DNA of 64,000 nt from Caldicellulosiruptoraceae bacterium PP1 (GTDB taxonomy: Bacteria > Bacillota > Thermoanaerobacteria > Caldicellulosiruptorales > Caldicellulosiruptoraceae), in NCBI GenBank assembly GCA_041320695.1, contig JBGGOQ010000002.1, positions 395,618 to 459,617 of the forward strand. The letters run 5' to 3'. A model generated the notes under the pieces. It had not been told where the DNA came from. It saw nothing but the letters and a program-made list of their open reading frames with translations, and ran no database searches. Positions within the stretch are counted from its first letter, which is position 1. The number at the start of each line of letters is the position of its first letter. Below, one piece after another: positions 10,145 through 16,892 of this stretch. A program made the translations under genes and the position numbers.

Positions 10145-10871
10145 ATCTTTAGCTGCAAAAGAAAACCAAAAAATTATAGTTTTTTCGGCAATGGGTCTTT
10201 ATGAACCGGTTAATGAAATATGTAAGCAATTTGAAAAAGAAAGTAGAATTAAAGTGCTATGTAATTTTGGAAATAGCAAAGCATTAGCAACCCAAGCAAT
10301 TAATGGATATAAATTTGATATAGTTTTATTTGCTAATTATGAAAATATGGAAGAGCTAAAAACAAAAGGATTAATATTAAGCTATGATAAGTTTCTTAAA
10401 AACCATTTGGTTATTATAAAAAATAAAAAATGTAAAACGAGTATAAAAAATATTAATGACTTAGCAAAGGATAGTATTACAATTGCAGTTGGGGATAAAA
10501 GTATTCCTGCAGGACAATATTTCTATAAATCATTGGATAAATCTTTAAAGGAGAAAACAATAAGTAATAAACAAAAAGAAAAAATAGAAAAAAATATAAA
10601 AACACGTGAATTAACAGTAAGAGACATTTTAACAAAGGTTTTAACTTCCTATGTTGATGTTGGTGTTTTATATGAAACATCAGAACTTAAAACAAAATAT
10701 AAAAACCAAATTGAAGTAATTAATCTTCCAGAACTTAAAAATACTGAAGCTATTTTTACAATATCTATTTCAAAAAAATCTTTAAATAATAATAATGTAA
10801 AAAAATTATATAAATATTTAACTCAAAAAAATATTAATACATTTATAAAATATGGTTTTAAAATGTATTAA
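10074..10871 (+). CDS. modA: Molybdate ABC transporter substrate-binding protein
   Basis: The 265-residue exported protein starts with a signal peptide (hydrophobic residues 5-22, likely cleaved near Ala28). It continues with the ModA-type sequence IVFSAMGLYEPVNEI and a serine/threonine-rich oxyanion pocket. No lipobox cysteine is present, so it may be held by an uncleaved N-terminus or be soluble. GAGGAGG at 10058-10064 sets the start at 10074, which lies 71 bases inside nifN-B. Being in the nif operon, it feeds molybdenum to FeMo-cofactor synthesis. Tungstate-binding relatives cannot be excluded by sequence alone. Confidence 0.85.
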   Translation: MKRKLIIVALIVLVAMVVEMLMVKSLAAKENQKIIVFSAMGLYEPVNEICKQFEKESRIKVLCNFGNSKALATQAINGYKFDIVLFANYENMEELKTKGLILSYDKFLKNHLVIIKNKKCKTSIKNINDLAKDSITIAVGDKSIPAGQYFYKSLDKSLKEKTISNKQKEKIEKNIKTRELTVRDILTKVLTSYVDVGVLYETSELKTKYKNQIEVINLPELKNTEAIFTISISKKSLNNNNVKKLYKYLTQKNINTFIKYGFKMY

Positions 10872-10891
10872 ATGAAATGGGCGTGATATTC

Positions 10892-11752
10892 ATGGAATTT
10901 ATAGACTCCCAAGTTATTCAGAAAGATATAAATATAAAAAGAAAACAAAAAACAAATAGAAGAGCAATAAAAGTTGATATACTTTATTTTTTTATATTAA
11001 TACTATGCATGCTTTTCCTTTTAGTTTTATTATTACCAGTATTAAGGCTTATTACAGTAAATAATATAAATAATTTTTTAAGAACATTAAATAATCAAAG
11101 TAACCTATTATCTATTAAGTTAAGCATTTTAACAACACTTATAAGTACCACAATTGTATATGTATTCTGTACACCAATAACATTTTTTTTTATTTTTCAT
11201 AAAAATAAATTAATTAAAAATGTAATAGATATACTAACAACAATTCCAACAATTTTGCCTCCTGCAATTGCTGGCATAGGTCTTATGCTTACATTTAATA
11301 GAAATAGTTTTTTCGGAATAATTTTAAATTATTTTAATATCCAAATAGAATTTTCTACTATTGCTGTTATTATAGCACAGGTATTCGTATCATCAGGATT
11401 GTATATACAGGTAATCAAAAGTGCTATCCAAAAAATAGATAAAGAAGTTTTCGAGATATCATATGTTTTGGGTGCAAATAAATCAGTAATATTTATAAAG
11501 ATTGTCTTACCAATAATTAAATATTCAGTAGTAAATGGTTTGATATTATCTGCAGCAAGAAGTTTAGGCGAGTTTGGAGCTACATTAATGTTTGCTGGAA
11601 ATATTGAAGGTATTACAAGAACAATACCGCTTCAGATAATGACATTAATGCAAAGCGATATTTATGCAGCTTATTCATTATCTGGGTTTGTTTTAGTTTT
11701 TACTATTCTGATTTTGGCTATAATTAAACATACATCAAGGGGAGATGTATAA
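10892..11752 (+). CDS. modB: Molybdate ABC transporter permease
   Basis: The 286-residue membrane protein has about five spans and the ABC permease EAA-type loop (EISYVLGANKSVIFIKIVLP, then SLGEFGATLMFAGN), typical of ModB/CysW. It forms the channel for ModA. I chose ATG 10892, which follows GGGCGTGA; ATG 10877 would add five residues but has no ribosome binding site. The end overlaps the nifV-omega start by one base. No ATPase partner (modC) is encoded in this operon, so the energy-coupling subunit must come from elsewhere. Confidence 0.88.
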   Translation: MEFIDSQVIQKDINIKRKQKTNRRAIKVDILYFFILILCMLFLLVLLLPVLRLITVNNINNFLRTLNNQSNLLSIKLSILTTLISTTIVYVFCTPITFFFIFHKNKLIKNVIDILTTIPTILPPAIAGIGLMLTFNRNSFFGIILNYFNIQIEFSTIAVIIAQVFVSSGLYIQVIKSAIQKIDKEVFEISYVLGANKSVIFIKIVLPIIKYSVVNGLILSAARSLGEFGATLMFAGNIEGITRTIPLQIMTLMQSDIYAAYSLSGFVLVFTILILAIIKHTSRGDV

Positions 11753-12795
11753 TGGCAATATCAATAACTGGGAAAAAAATAAGAATTACAGATAAAACAA
11801 TAATGAATATTTTTAGATTAAATAATAATATTGATATATATTGCTTAAATAAAATTATCTCCTATTTAGAAAAAATTGGAGTTGACAACTTTGAAGTTGA
11901 TAAAAAATGGATGGTACGATACGGTACATTAATATCAAATAAATTTATAATGAGAATTAGATTTTTAACTGATATTGAATTAATTAAAAAAATGAATATT
12001 AATGAAGTTGTAATTAATATAAAAAATCCAAAGTTTAATACTATATTGTCAAAGCTTATTGAACAAAATGTTAATATTACTATTGAATATGAAGCAGAAA
12101 ATATAGATGAATTAGAACAGCTAAAAAACTATATTTTTCTTAAGAATATAAAAAAGATTAATAGAATAATTATTTCAAATCTCAGTAATATATCTGTTGA
12201 AAGTGAATGGAAAAAGATAATAGAGAGTTTTAAAGAGAAAACAGGGTTTTTTGTTGATGTTTATCCTTTTGACAGTTTTTGTTCAGCAACATCAACTGCT
12301 ATTGAAAGTGCTATAAGTTTTGCTGATGGCATAATATGTGCATTTAATGGAATTGAAGGGAAGAAAAATGTAGCACCATTAGAAGAAGTAATAGCTTATT
12401 TAAGTTTGATTATTAATAAGAATAATGAAGATCTTAGTATTTTACAAGATTTAAAGAATCTATATTACCAAGTTACAAAAATAGAAATAGACAAATCAAA
12501 ACCTATTATTGGTGATAATATCTTTTTAGTTGAATCAGGTATTCACATCGATGGTATTTTAAAAAATCCAAATACTTATGAACCATACAATCCATTATCT
12601 GTAGGTATAAAAAGAGGTTTTGTTTTAGGTAAACATTCTGGAAGGAAAGCTATAGTTGAAAAATTAAAAGAGTATAAAATAAACTACGAGAATATTGATA
12701 TTGATATGCTTCTTAAGACAATAAAAGAAAATAAAATAACCATTAATAATAAGTATGAGGCTGAAAGTGTAATTAAGTTACTTAATATGAAGTAA
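11752..12795 (+). CDS. nifV-omega: Homocitrate synthase omega subunit
   Basis: The 347-residue protein corresponds to the C-terminal part of homocitrate synthase with a degenerate TIM-barrel front. It keeps the communication-domain signature ESGIHIDGILKNP, YEPYNP and GKHSGRKA but lacks the DTTLRDGEQ active-site start. It is therefore the accessory half of a split NifV, as first described in Clostridium pasteurianum. It presumably pairs with the alpha subunit to condense 2-oxoglutarate and acetyl-CoA to homocitrate, the organic ligand of FeMo-cofactor. It overlaps modB by one base and is followed after 18 bases by its partner. Confidence 0.9.
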   Translation: MAISITGKKIRITDKTIMNIFRLNNNIDIYCLNKIISYLEKIGVDNFEVDKKWMVRYGTLISNKFIMRIRFLTDIELIKKMNINEVVINIKNPKFNTILSKLIEQNVNITIEYEAENIDELEQLKNYIFLKNIKKINRIIISNLSNISVESEWKKIIESFKEKTGFFVDVYPFDSFCSATSTAIESAISFADGIICAFNGIEGKKNVAPLEEVIAYLSLIINKNNEDLSILQDLKNLYYQVTKIEIDKSKPIIGDNIFLVESGIHIDGILKNPNTYEPYNPLSVGIKRGFVLGKHSGRKAIVEKLKEYKINYENIDIDMLLKTIKENKITINNKYEAESVIKLLNMK

Positions 12796-12813
12796 AAAAG
12801 GTAGGTGGTTTAT

Positions 12814-13626
12814 ATGATTAAAATTGTTGATACAACATTAAGAGACGGTGAACAACGCCCAGGAATTTCATTAGGTTTTCAAGAAAAGATTACTATTGCT
12901 AAATTACTTGATAAGTTAAATGTTTATCAAATTGAAGTTGGTATCCCAGCAATGGATGGTAGTGAAAAAAGAGCTATTCAAAAGATAGCTGAACTTGGTC
13001 TAAAAAGTAAAATATTGGTTTGGAATAGATTATCTATTTCAGATTTAGATCATTCATTTGAGTGTGGTAATGTTTGTATTCATATTTCTGTTCCATCATC
13101 TGATATTCAAATAAATCATAAATTAAAAAAAGATAGATACTGGGTTATTGAAAATCTAAAAAAATGTGCAGATTATGTGAAATCTAAAGGATATAGTTTA
13201 TCAATAGGGCTTGAAGACGCTTCAAGAGCAGATTTTAATTTTATATGTGAATTGATTAAAATATCCTGCGAGTTTGAAGTAGAAAAAATAAGATATGCAG
13301 ATACAGTAGGAATTTTATATAGGGAGGCAACATATGAGAACATCAAAAAGATTAAAGAATATTTTAATGTAGATGTTGAGTTTCATGCACACAATGACTT
13401 TGGAATGGCAGTATCAAATTCAATTGCAGCAGTATATGCTGGTGCAAAATATATTGATTGTACAATTGGTGGTATTGGAGAAAGAGCAGGGAATTGCGAT
13501 TACTATAAATTTATTTCTGCATGCCAAAAAAGGTTTAATTGTTTTAACAACATTGAAAAAAGAATGATAAAAAAGATTCAAAATCATATTGAAAGAATTA
13601 TAGCAATTAATAATTTTGTTGCATAA
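12814..13626 (+). CDS. nifV-alpha: Homocitrate synthase alpha subunit
   Basis: The 270-residue TIM-barrel half carries the catalytic residues. DTTLRDGEQRPGISL is at the N-terminus and the metal-binding HAHNDFGMAVSN motif lies near residue 191. It stops where full-length NifV would continue into the LeuA-type accessory domains, which are encoded separately as nifV-omega. ATG 12814 follows an AGGTAGGTGG site; an upstream start at 12805 overlaps that site. This is the last gene of the nif operon. nifS, nifU and nifX are not found downstream. Confidence 0.92.
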   Translation: MIKIVDTTLRDGEQRPGISLGFQEKITIAKLLDKLNVYQIEVGIPAMDGSEKRAIQKIAELGLKSKILVWNRLSISDLDHSFECGNVCIHISVPSSDIQINHKLKKDRYWVIENLKKCADYVKSKGYSLSIGLEDASRADFNFICELIKISCEFEVEKIRYADTVGILYREATYENIKKIKEYFNVDVEFHAHNDFGMAVSNSIAAVYAGAKYIDCTIGGIGERAGNCDYYKFISACQKRFNCFNNIEKRMIKKIQNHIERIIAINNFVA

Positions 13627-13633
13627 TCAGAAT

Positions 13634-13662
13634 ATTGACATACCTTCCAGTCTGTATTAGAA
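13634..13662 (+). promoter_or_regulatory. Promoter of the acetyltransferase gene
   Basis: TTGACA (13634-13639) and TAGAAT (13657-13662) are separated by 17 bases, close to the sigma-A consensus. Transcription should start near 13669. This start lies downstream of the left arm of the inverted repeat at 13642-13651 but upstream of its right arm. Confidence 0.65.
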
Positions 13663-13693
13663 TATCAAAAATATCTTAATATAACTGGAAGGT
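13642..13693 (+). terminator. Long hairpin ending the nif operon and covering the next ribosome binding site
   Basis: ACCTTCCAGT (13642-13651) and ACTGGAAGGT (13684-13693) pair perfectly, and inner TATTA/TAATA and ATAT/ATAT pairings extend the stem. The sequence GATTTTTT follows, so it can terminate nif transcripts. The right arm includes the GGAAGGTGA ribosome binding site of the gene at 13702, so read-through RNA would also hide that site. Confidence 0.65.
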
Positions 13694-13701
13694 GATTTTT
13701 T

Positions 13702-14214
13702 ATGAATTTCATAATTAGACCAGTAAGGATTGATGATGCAGAGGCAATAAATGAGATGAGAAGAATGGATGGAGTTAGAGAAACCACATTAGGTATTACA
13801 AGTGAAAGGTTTGAAAGGACAGTAGATTTTTTAAAAAACTTGAGTGAAAATGATCACCTTTTTGTTGCTGAAGTTCAAGAAGACCAAACTAGAAAGGTGG
13901 TTGGATTAGTAGGGTTACATGTTAATAGATCACCAAGGCTTAGACATTCTGCAGCAATTGGGATAATGGTTCATAAAAATTATCAAGGCAAGGGTATAGG
14001 TAAGGCTTTGATGAAAACAGTTTTAGACCTTGCTGACAATTGGTTAATGCTAAAAAGAATTGAACTTGGTGTTTTTGCTGATAATGAAAGAGCCATAAAA
14101 CTGTACAAATCATTAGGTTTTGAAATAGAAGGGCTAAAAAAGTATGCAGCTATTAGAAATGGAACATATGCAGATGAATACATAATGGCTAGGTATAAAA
14201 TTGAAAATAATTGA
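13702..14214 (+). CDS. GNAT N-acetyltransferase, YhhY-like
   Basis: The 170-residue protein belongs to the GCN5-related acetyltransferases. The acetyl-CoA loop is NYQGKGIGKALM (about residues 93-104). The ending, with ERAIKLYKSLGFEIEG and ADEYIMARY, closely resembles YhhY-type amino acid acetyltransferases. The exact substrate is not determinable. It is not part of the nif operon: it has its own promoter and sits behind a terminator-like hairpin. The ribosome binding site is GGAAGGTGA. Confidence 0.85.
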   Translation: MNFIIRPVRIDDAEAINEMRRMDGVRETTLGITSERFERTVDFLKNLSENDHLFVAEVQEDQTRKVVGLVGLHVNRSPRLRHSAAIGIMVHKNYQGKGIGKALMKTVLDLADNWLMLKRIELGVFADNERAIKLYKSLGFEIEGLKKYAAIRNGTYADEYIMARYKIENN

Positions 14215-14325
14215 TTATTAAAAAAATTTTTTATGATTCTTCTTTATGGGTATTATATATCATAGTAGTATTTTTAAATTATAATACTGCTGATAATAAT
14301 ATCTATAATAGAAAGGTGATAAAAA

Positions 14326-14931
14326 ATGGCAAAGGTACTATATATTAAAGCAAATCCTAAAAGTGATGAAGTATCAAGAACATTTAGAATTTCAGAAAGG
14401 TTTATTGAAGCTTATAAGCAATATCATCCAGAGGATGAGATTATAAAACTAGACCTTTATAAAGAAAATTTACGTTTCTTAACAATTGATGACATCAACC
14501 AAATATTTGCACCTAAAGATGAAGAATCAAAAAACAATCCTATTCTAAAATATGTCTATCAATTTGCAGAGGCTGATAAGTATGTAATAGCAGCACCTAT
14601 GTGGAATCTAGGAATACCTTCTATTTTGAAAGCATACATCGATTATATCACTGTATCAGGAATAACTTTTAAATATACAGAACAAGGTGCAATAGGGCTT
14701 ATGCAAGGTAAAAAGGCAATTCATATAATGGCAACAGGTGGTGAATACATGCAAGGGCCATTTGCAGAATTTGAAATGGCAAATAGATACTTAAAAACAA
14801 TTTTTGGATTTATGGGTATAACCGATTTTAAAACAATAATTGCAGAAAAATTAGATATCATTGGGCAAGATGTAGAGGCAATTGTAAGTAATGCAATTAA
14901 TAAAGCTATTGAAATAGCCAAGACATTTTAA
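14326..14931 (+). CDS. azoR: FMN-dependent NADH-azoreductase
   Basis: The 201-residue flavodoxin-like protein matches the AzoR (formerly AcpD) family. MAKVLYIKANPK provides the FMN phosphate loop, and the AAPMWNLGIPSILKAYIDYI and MATGGEY motifs contact the flavin. It reduces quinones and azo compounds with NAD(P)H, generally as a detoxifying enzyme in the cytoplasm. AAAGGTGA lies eight bases before the start. The gene stands alone and ends in a terminator. A possible -10 (TATAAT, 14280-14285) lies upstream, without a good -35. Confidence 0.88.
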   Translation: MAKVLYIKANPKSDEVSRTFRISERFIEAYKQYHPEDEIIKLDLYKENLRFLTIDDINQIFAPKDEESKNNPILKYVYQFAEADKYVIAAPMWNLGIPSILKAYIDYITVSGITFKYTEQGAIGLMQGKKAIHIMATGGEYMQGPFAEFEMANRYLKTIFGFMGITDFKTIIAEKLDIIGQDVEAIVSNAINKAIEIAKTF

Positions 14932-14945
14932 AGTTTAATATAAGG

Positions 14946-14974
14946 TCGAGAGATGTAAAAATCTCTCGATTCTT
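14946..14974 (+). terminator. Intrinsic terminator after azoR
   Basis: TCGAGAGAT (14946-14954) pairs with ATCTCTCGA (14961-14969) around a 6-base loop, followed by TTCTTATTT. Confidence 0.8.
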
Positions 14975-15046
14975 ATTTATAATACAATTAATTTGTATTA
15001 ATATAATAATAGAAGCCAATTATAATTTTTATTGAAGGTGATAAAA

Positions 15047-15907
15047 ATGGATAAAATTGCATTGGTGTTAGAAGGCGGTGGAATGAGAGGGGTTTATACA
15101 AGCGGGGTATTAGATTATTTTATGGATATAAATCTATATTTTCCTTATGTAGTTGGTACATCAGCTGGTGCATGCAATGCTGTATCATATATATCTCGAC
15201 AAAAAGAAAGAAGTAAAAAAGCTACAATTGATTCATTGGATGACCCAAGATACATTAATATAAGAAATTTTTTTAAATATGGTTATCTTCTACATATGGA
15301 TTTGTTGTTTGATGAAATCCCAAATAAATTAATACCATTTGATTACAAAACATTTTTTGATGCTAAAGAAGAATGTGTTATAACAGCTACTAACTGTAAT
15401 ACAGGAAAGGCAGAGTATTTTTATAAAAAGGATTGTAAGGATTTGATGCTTGTATTAAGAGCATCAAGCAGTTTACCTTTTATATCTCCAGTTGTATTAA
15501 TAGATGGTAAGCCTTATTTAGATGGAGGTATTACCGATTCCATTCCTATTCAAAAAGCTATTGATGATGGTTTTAATAAATTTGTAATAATTTTAACAAG
15601 ACCTCATGATTATAGGAAAAAACCTTTTAGATTTGAAAGATTAGCAAGACGTTTTTACCCGCAATATCCAAACTTAGTTGATAGCATAATTAAAAGATAT
15701 ATTGTATATAACAATACACTTGATTTAATTGATGAACTTGAAAAACAAGGCAAAGCTTTTGTTATTCGACCAAGTAAATTAATTGAAGTTGGAAGATTAG
15801 AAAAGGATAAAGAAAAGTTGACAAGGCTATATAACTTAGGAATTGAAGATGCTAAAAACATTTATAATAATTTATTTGAGTGGCTTCAAAAAAGTAATAA
15901 TATATAA
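15047..15907 (+). CDS. Patatin-like phospholipase family protein
   Basis: The 286-residue protein has the three patatin signatures: the oxyanion-hole GGGMRG (residues 10-15), the nucleophile Ser39 in GTSAG and Asp159 in DGG of the Ser-Asp dyad. It is expected to hydrolyse acyl esters of lipids in the cytoplasm or at the inner membrane face. It resembles the RssA/YjjU subgroup, whose physiological substrates are poorly known. The start is ATG 15047 after GAAGGTGA; the in-frame TTG at 15032 overlaps that site. It is monocistronic. A small inverted repeat (TAATACAA and TTGTATTA, 14980-15000) lies upstream, of unknown meaning. Confidence 0.88.
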   Translation: MDKIALVLEGGGMRGVYTSGVLDYFMDINLYFPYVVGTSAGACNAVSYISRQKERSKKATIDSLDDPRYINIRNFFKYGYLLHMDLLFDEIPNKLIPFDYKTFFDAKEECVITATNCNTGKAEYFYKKDCKDLMLVLRASSSLPFISPVVLIDGKPYLDGGITDSIPIQKAIDDGFNKFVIILTRPHDYRKKPFRFERLARRFYPQYPNLVDSIIKRYIVYNNTLDLIDELEKQGKAFVIRPSKLIEVGRLEKDKEKLTRLYNLGIEDAKNIYNNLFEWLQKSNNI

Positions 15908-15943
15908 AATTACCTCTTTTATTTTACAGAACATAATAAATGT

Positions 15944-15977
15944 TACCAAACAACTTGTGCATACAAGTTGTTTGGTA
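15944..15977 (+). promoter_or_regulatory. Perfect 15-bp inverted repeat, AraR-like operator
   Basis: The arms TACCAAACAACTTGT (15944-15958) and its exact complement (15963-15977) flank GCAT. The central 16 bases, ACTTGTGCATACAAGT (15953-15968), match 12 of 16 positions of the Bacillus AraR operator ATTTGTACGTACAAAT. The repeat covers the -35 and spacer of the araD promoter, an ideal site for repression. No T run follows, so a terminator role for the patatin gene is less likely. Confidence 0.65.
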
Positions 15978-15983
15978 TATAAT
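15955..15983 (+). promoter_or_regulatory. araD promoter
   Basis: TTGTGC (15955-15960) and TATAAT (15978-15983) are spaced by 17 bases, and the inverted repeat lies across them. The start codon is 37 bases further on, after a GGGGG site. Confidence 0.55.
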
Positions 15984-16019
15984 TATATCAAATAGTTTAT
16001 AATTTATGGGGGATTTTGT

Positions 16020-16715
16020 ATGTTAAAAGAATTAAAAGAAAAAGTTTTATTAGCTAATCTTGAATTACCTAAAAGAGGATTAGTTACATATACATGGGGA
16101 AATGTAAGCGGAATTGATAAAGAAAGTGGACTTGTTGTTATAAAGCCAAGTGGTGTTCCTTATGATGAATTAAAGGTAGAGCATATGGTTGTAGTAGACC
16201 TTGAAGGCAATGTAATAGAAGGAAATTTACGACCATCATCAGATACCCCAACACACCTTATTTTATATAAGCATTTTAAGGAAATTGGTGGAATAGTTCA
16301 CACACATTCAAGGTGGGCTACAATTTGGGCTCAAGCAGGACTTTCTATTCCACCACTTGGAACAACACATGCTGATTATTTTTATGGGGAGATACCTTGT
16401 ACGAGAAGGCTTACCAATGATGAAATTAATAATGAATATGAAAAAATGACTGGAATAGTAATTGTTGAAACTTTCAAAAATATTAACCCAACTTATATAC
16501 CAGCTGTATTAGTATGTAATCATGGTCCATTTGCTTGGGGAAAAGATGCAAATGAGGCAGTTCATAATGCAGTAGTATTAGAAGAAGTAGCAATGATGGC
16601 ATTTAATACAATAGCTCTTAATCCCCAAGTTTCTTCTATTAATAGAGCAATATTAGATAAACACTTTTTAAGAAAACATGGGAAAAATGCTTATTATGGA
16701 CAAAAAAATAGATAA
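16020..16715 (+). CDS. araD: L-ribulose-5-phosphate 4-epimerase
   Basis: The 231-residue protein aligns along its whole length with E. coli AraD, including [34 protein letters not shown] and the ending HGKNAYYGQ. The zinc ligands are His94 and His96 in IVHTHSR and His168 in NHGPFAWG. It converts L-ribulose 5-phosphate to D-xylulose 5-phosphate in arabinose catabolism. The motifs argue for AraD over L-fuculose-phosphate aldolase, its closest relative. araA and araB are not in the window, so other arabinose genes must be elsewhere, probably sharing the AraR-like operator. Confidence 0.93.
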   Translation: MLKELKEKVLLANLELPKRGLVTYTWGNVSGIDKESGLVVIKPSGVPYDELKVEHMVVVDLEGNVIEGNLRPSSDTPTHLILYKHFKEIGGIVHTHSRWATIWAQAGLSIPPLGTTHADYFYGEIPCTRRLTNDEINNEYEKMTGIVIVETFKNINPTYIPAVLVCNHGPFAWGKDANEAVHNAVVLEEVAMMAFNTIALNPQVSSINRAILDKHFLRKHGKNAYYGQKNR

Positions 16716-16726
16716 AATTATTATAT

Positions 16727-16750
16727 GGGACAAATTTGTCCCTTTTTTTT
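16727..16750 (+). terminator. Terminator after araD
   Basis: GGGACA and TGTCCC (16727-16742) form a stem around AATT, followed by eight T residues. Confidence 0.88.
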
Positions 16751-16892
16751 ATACCCTATAAAGTTTATATTTTATACCCAATAATTTTGACATATAGATA
16801 ATTTAAAACAATTTTAATTATATTAGTATTTTGTTGAATTAAAATAATAACTTTAATAATATATTAGAAAAATAAAAAGGGGGATTTTTTGT

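Noticed and set aside
13373-13567. Second plus-strand open frame inside nifV-alpha
   Set aside because: It is an out-of-frame shadow of the conserved HAHNDFGMA region.
11752-13626. nifV broken by a frameshift
   Set aside because: The two parts each have their own ribosome binding site, and the order is reversed (C-terminal half first), which matches the known split omega/alpha homocitrate synthase.
16787-16792. TTGACA as a promoter for the GH3 gene
   Set aside because: No acceptable -10 lies 16-18 bases downstream.
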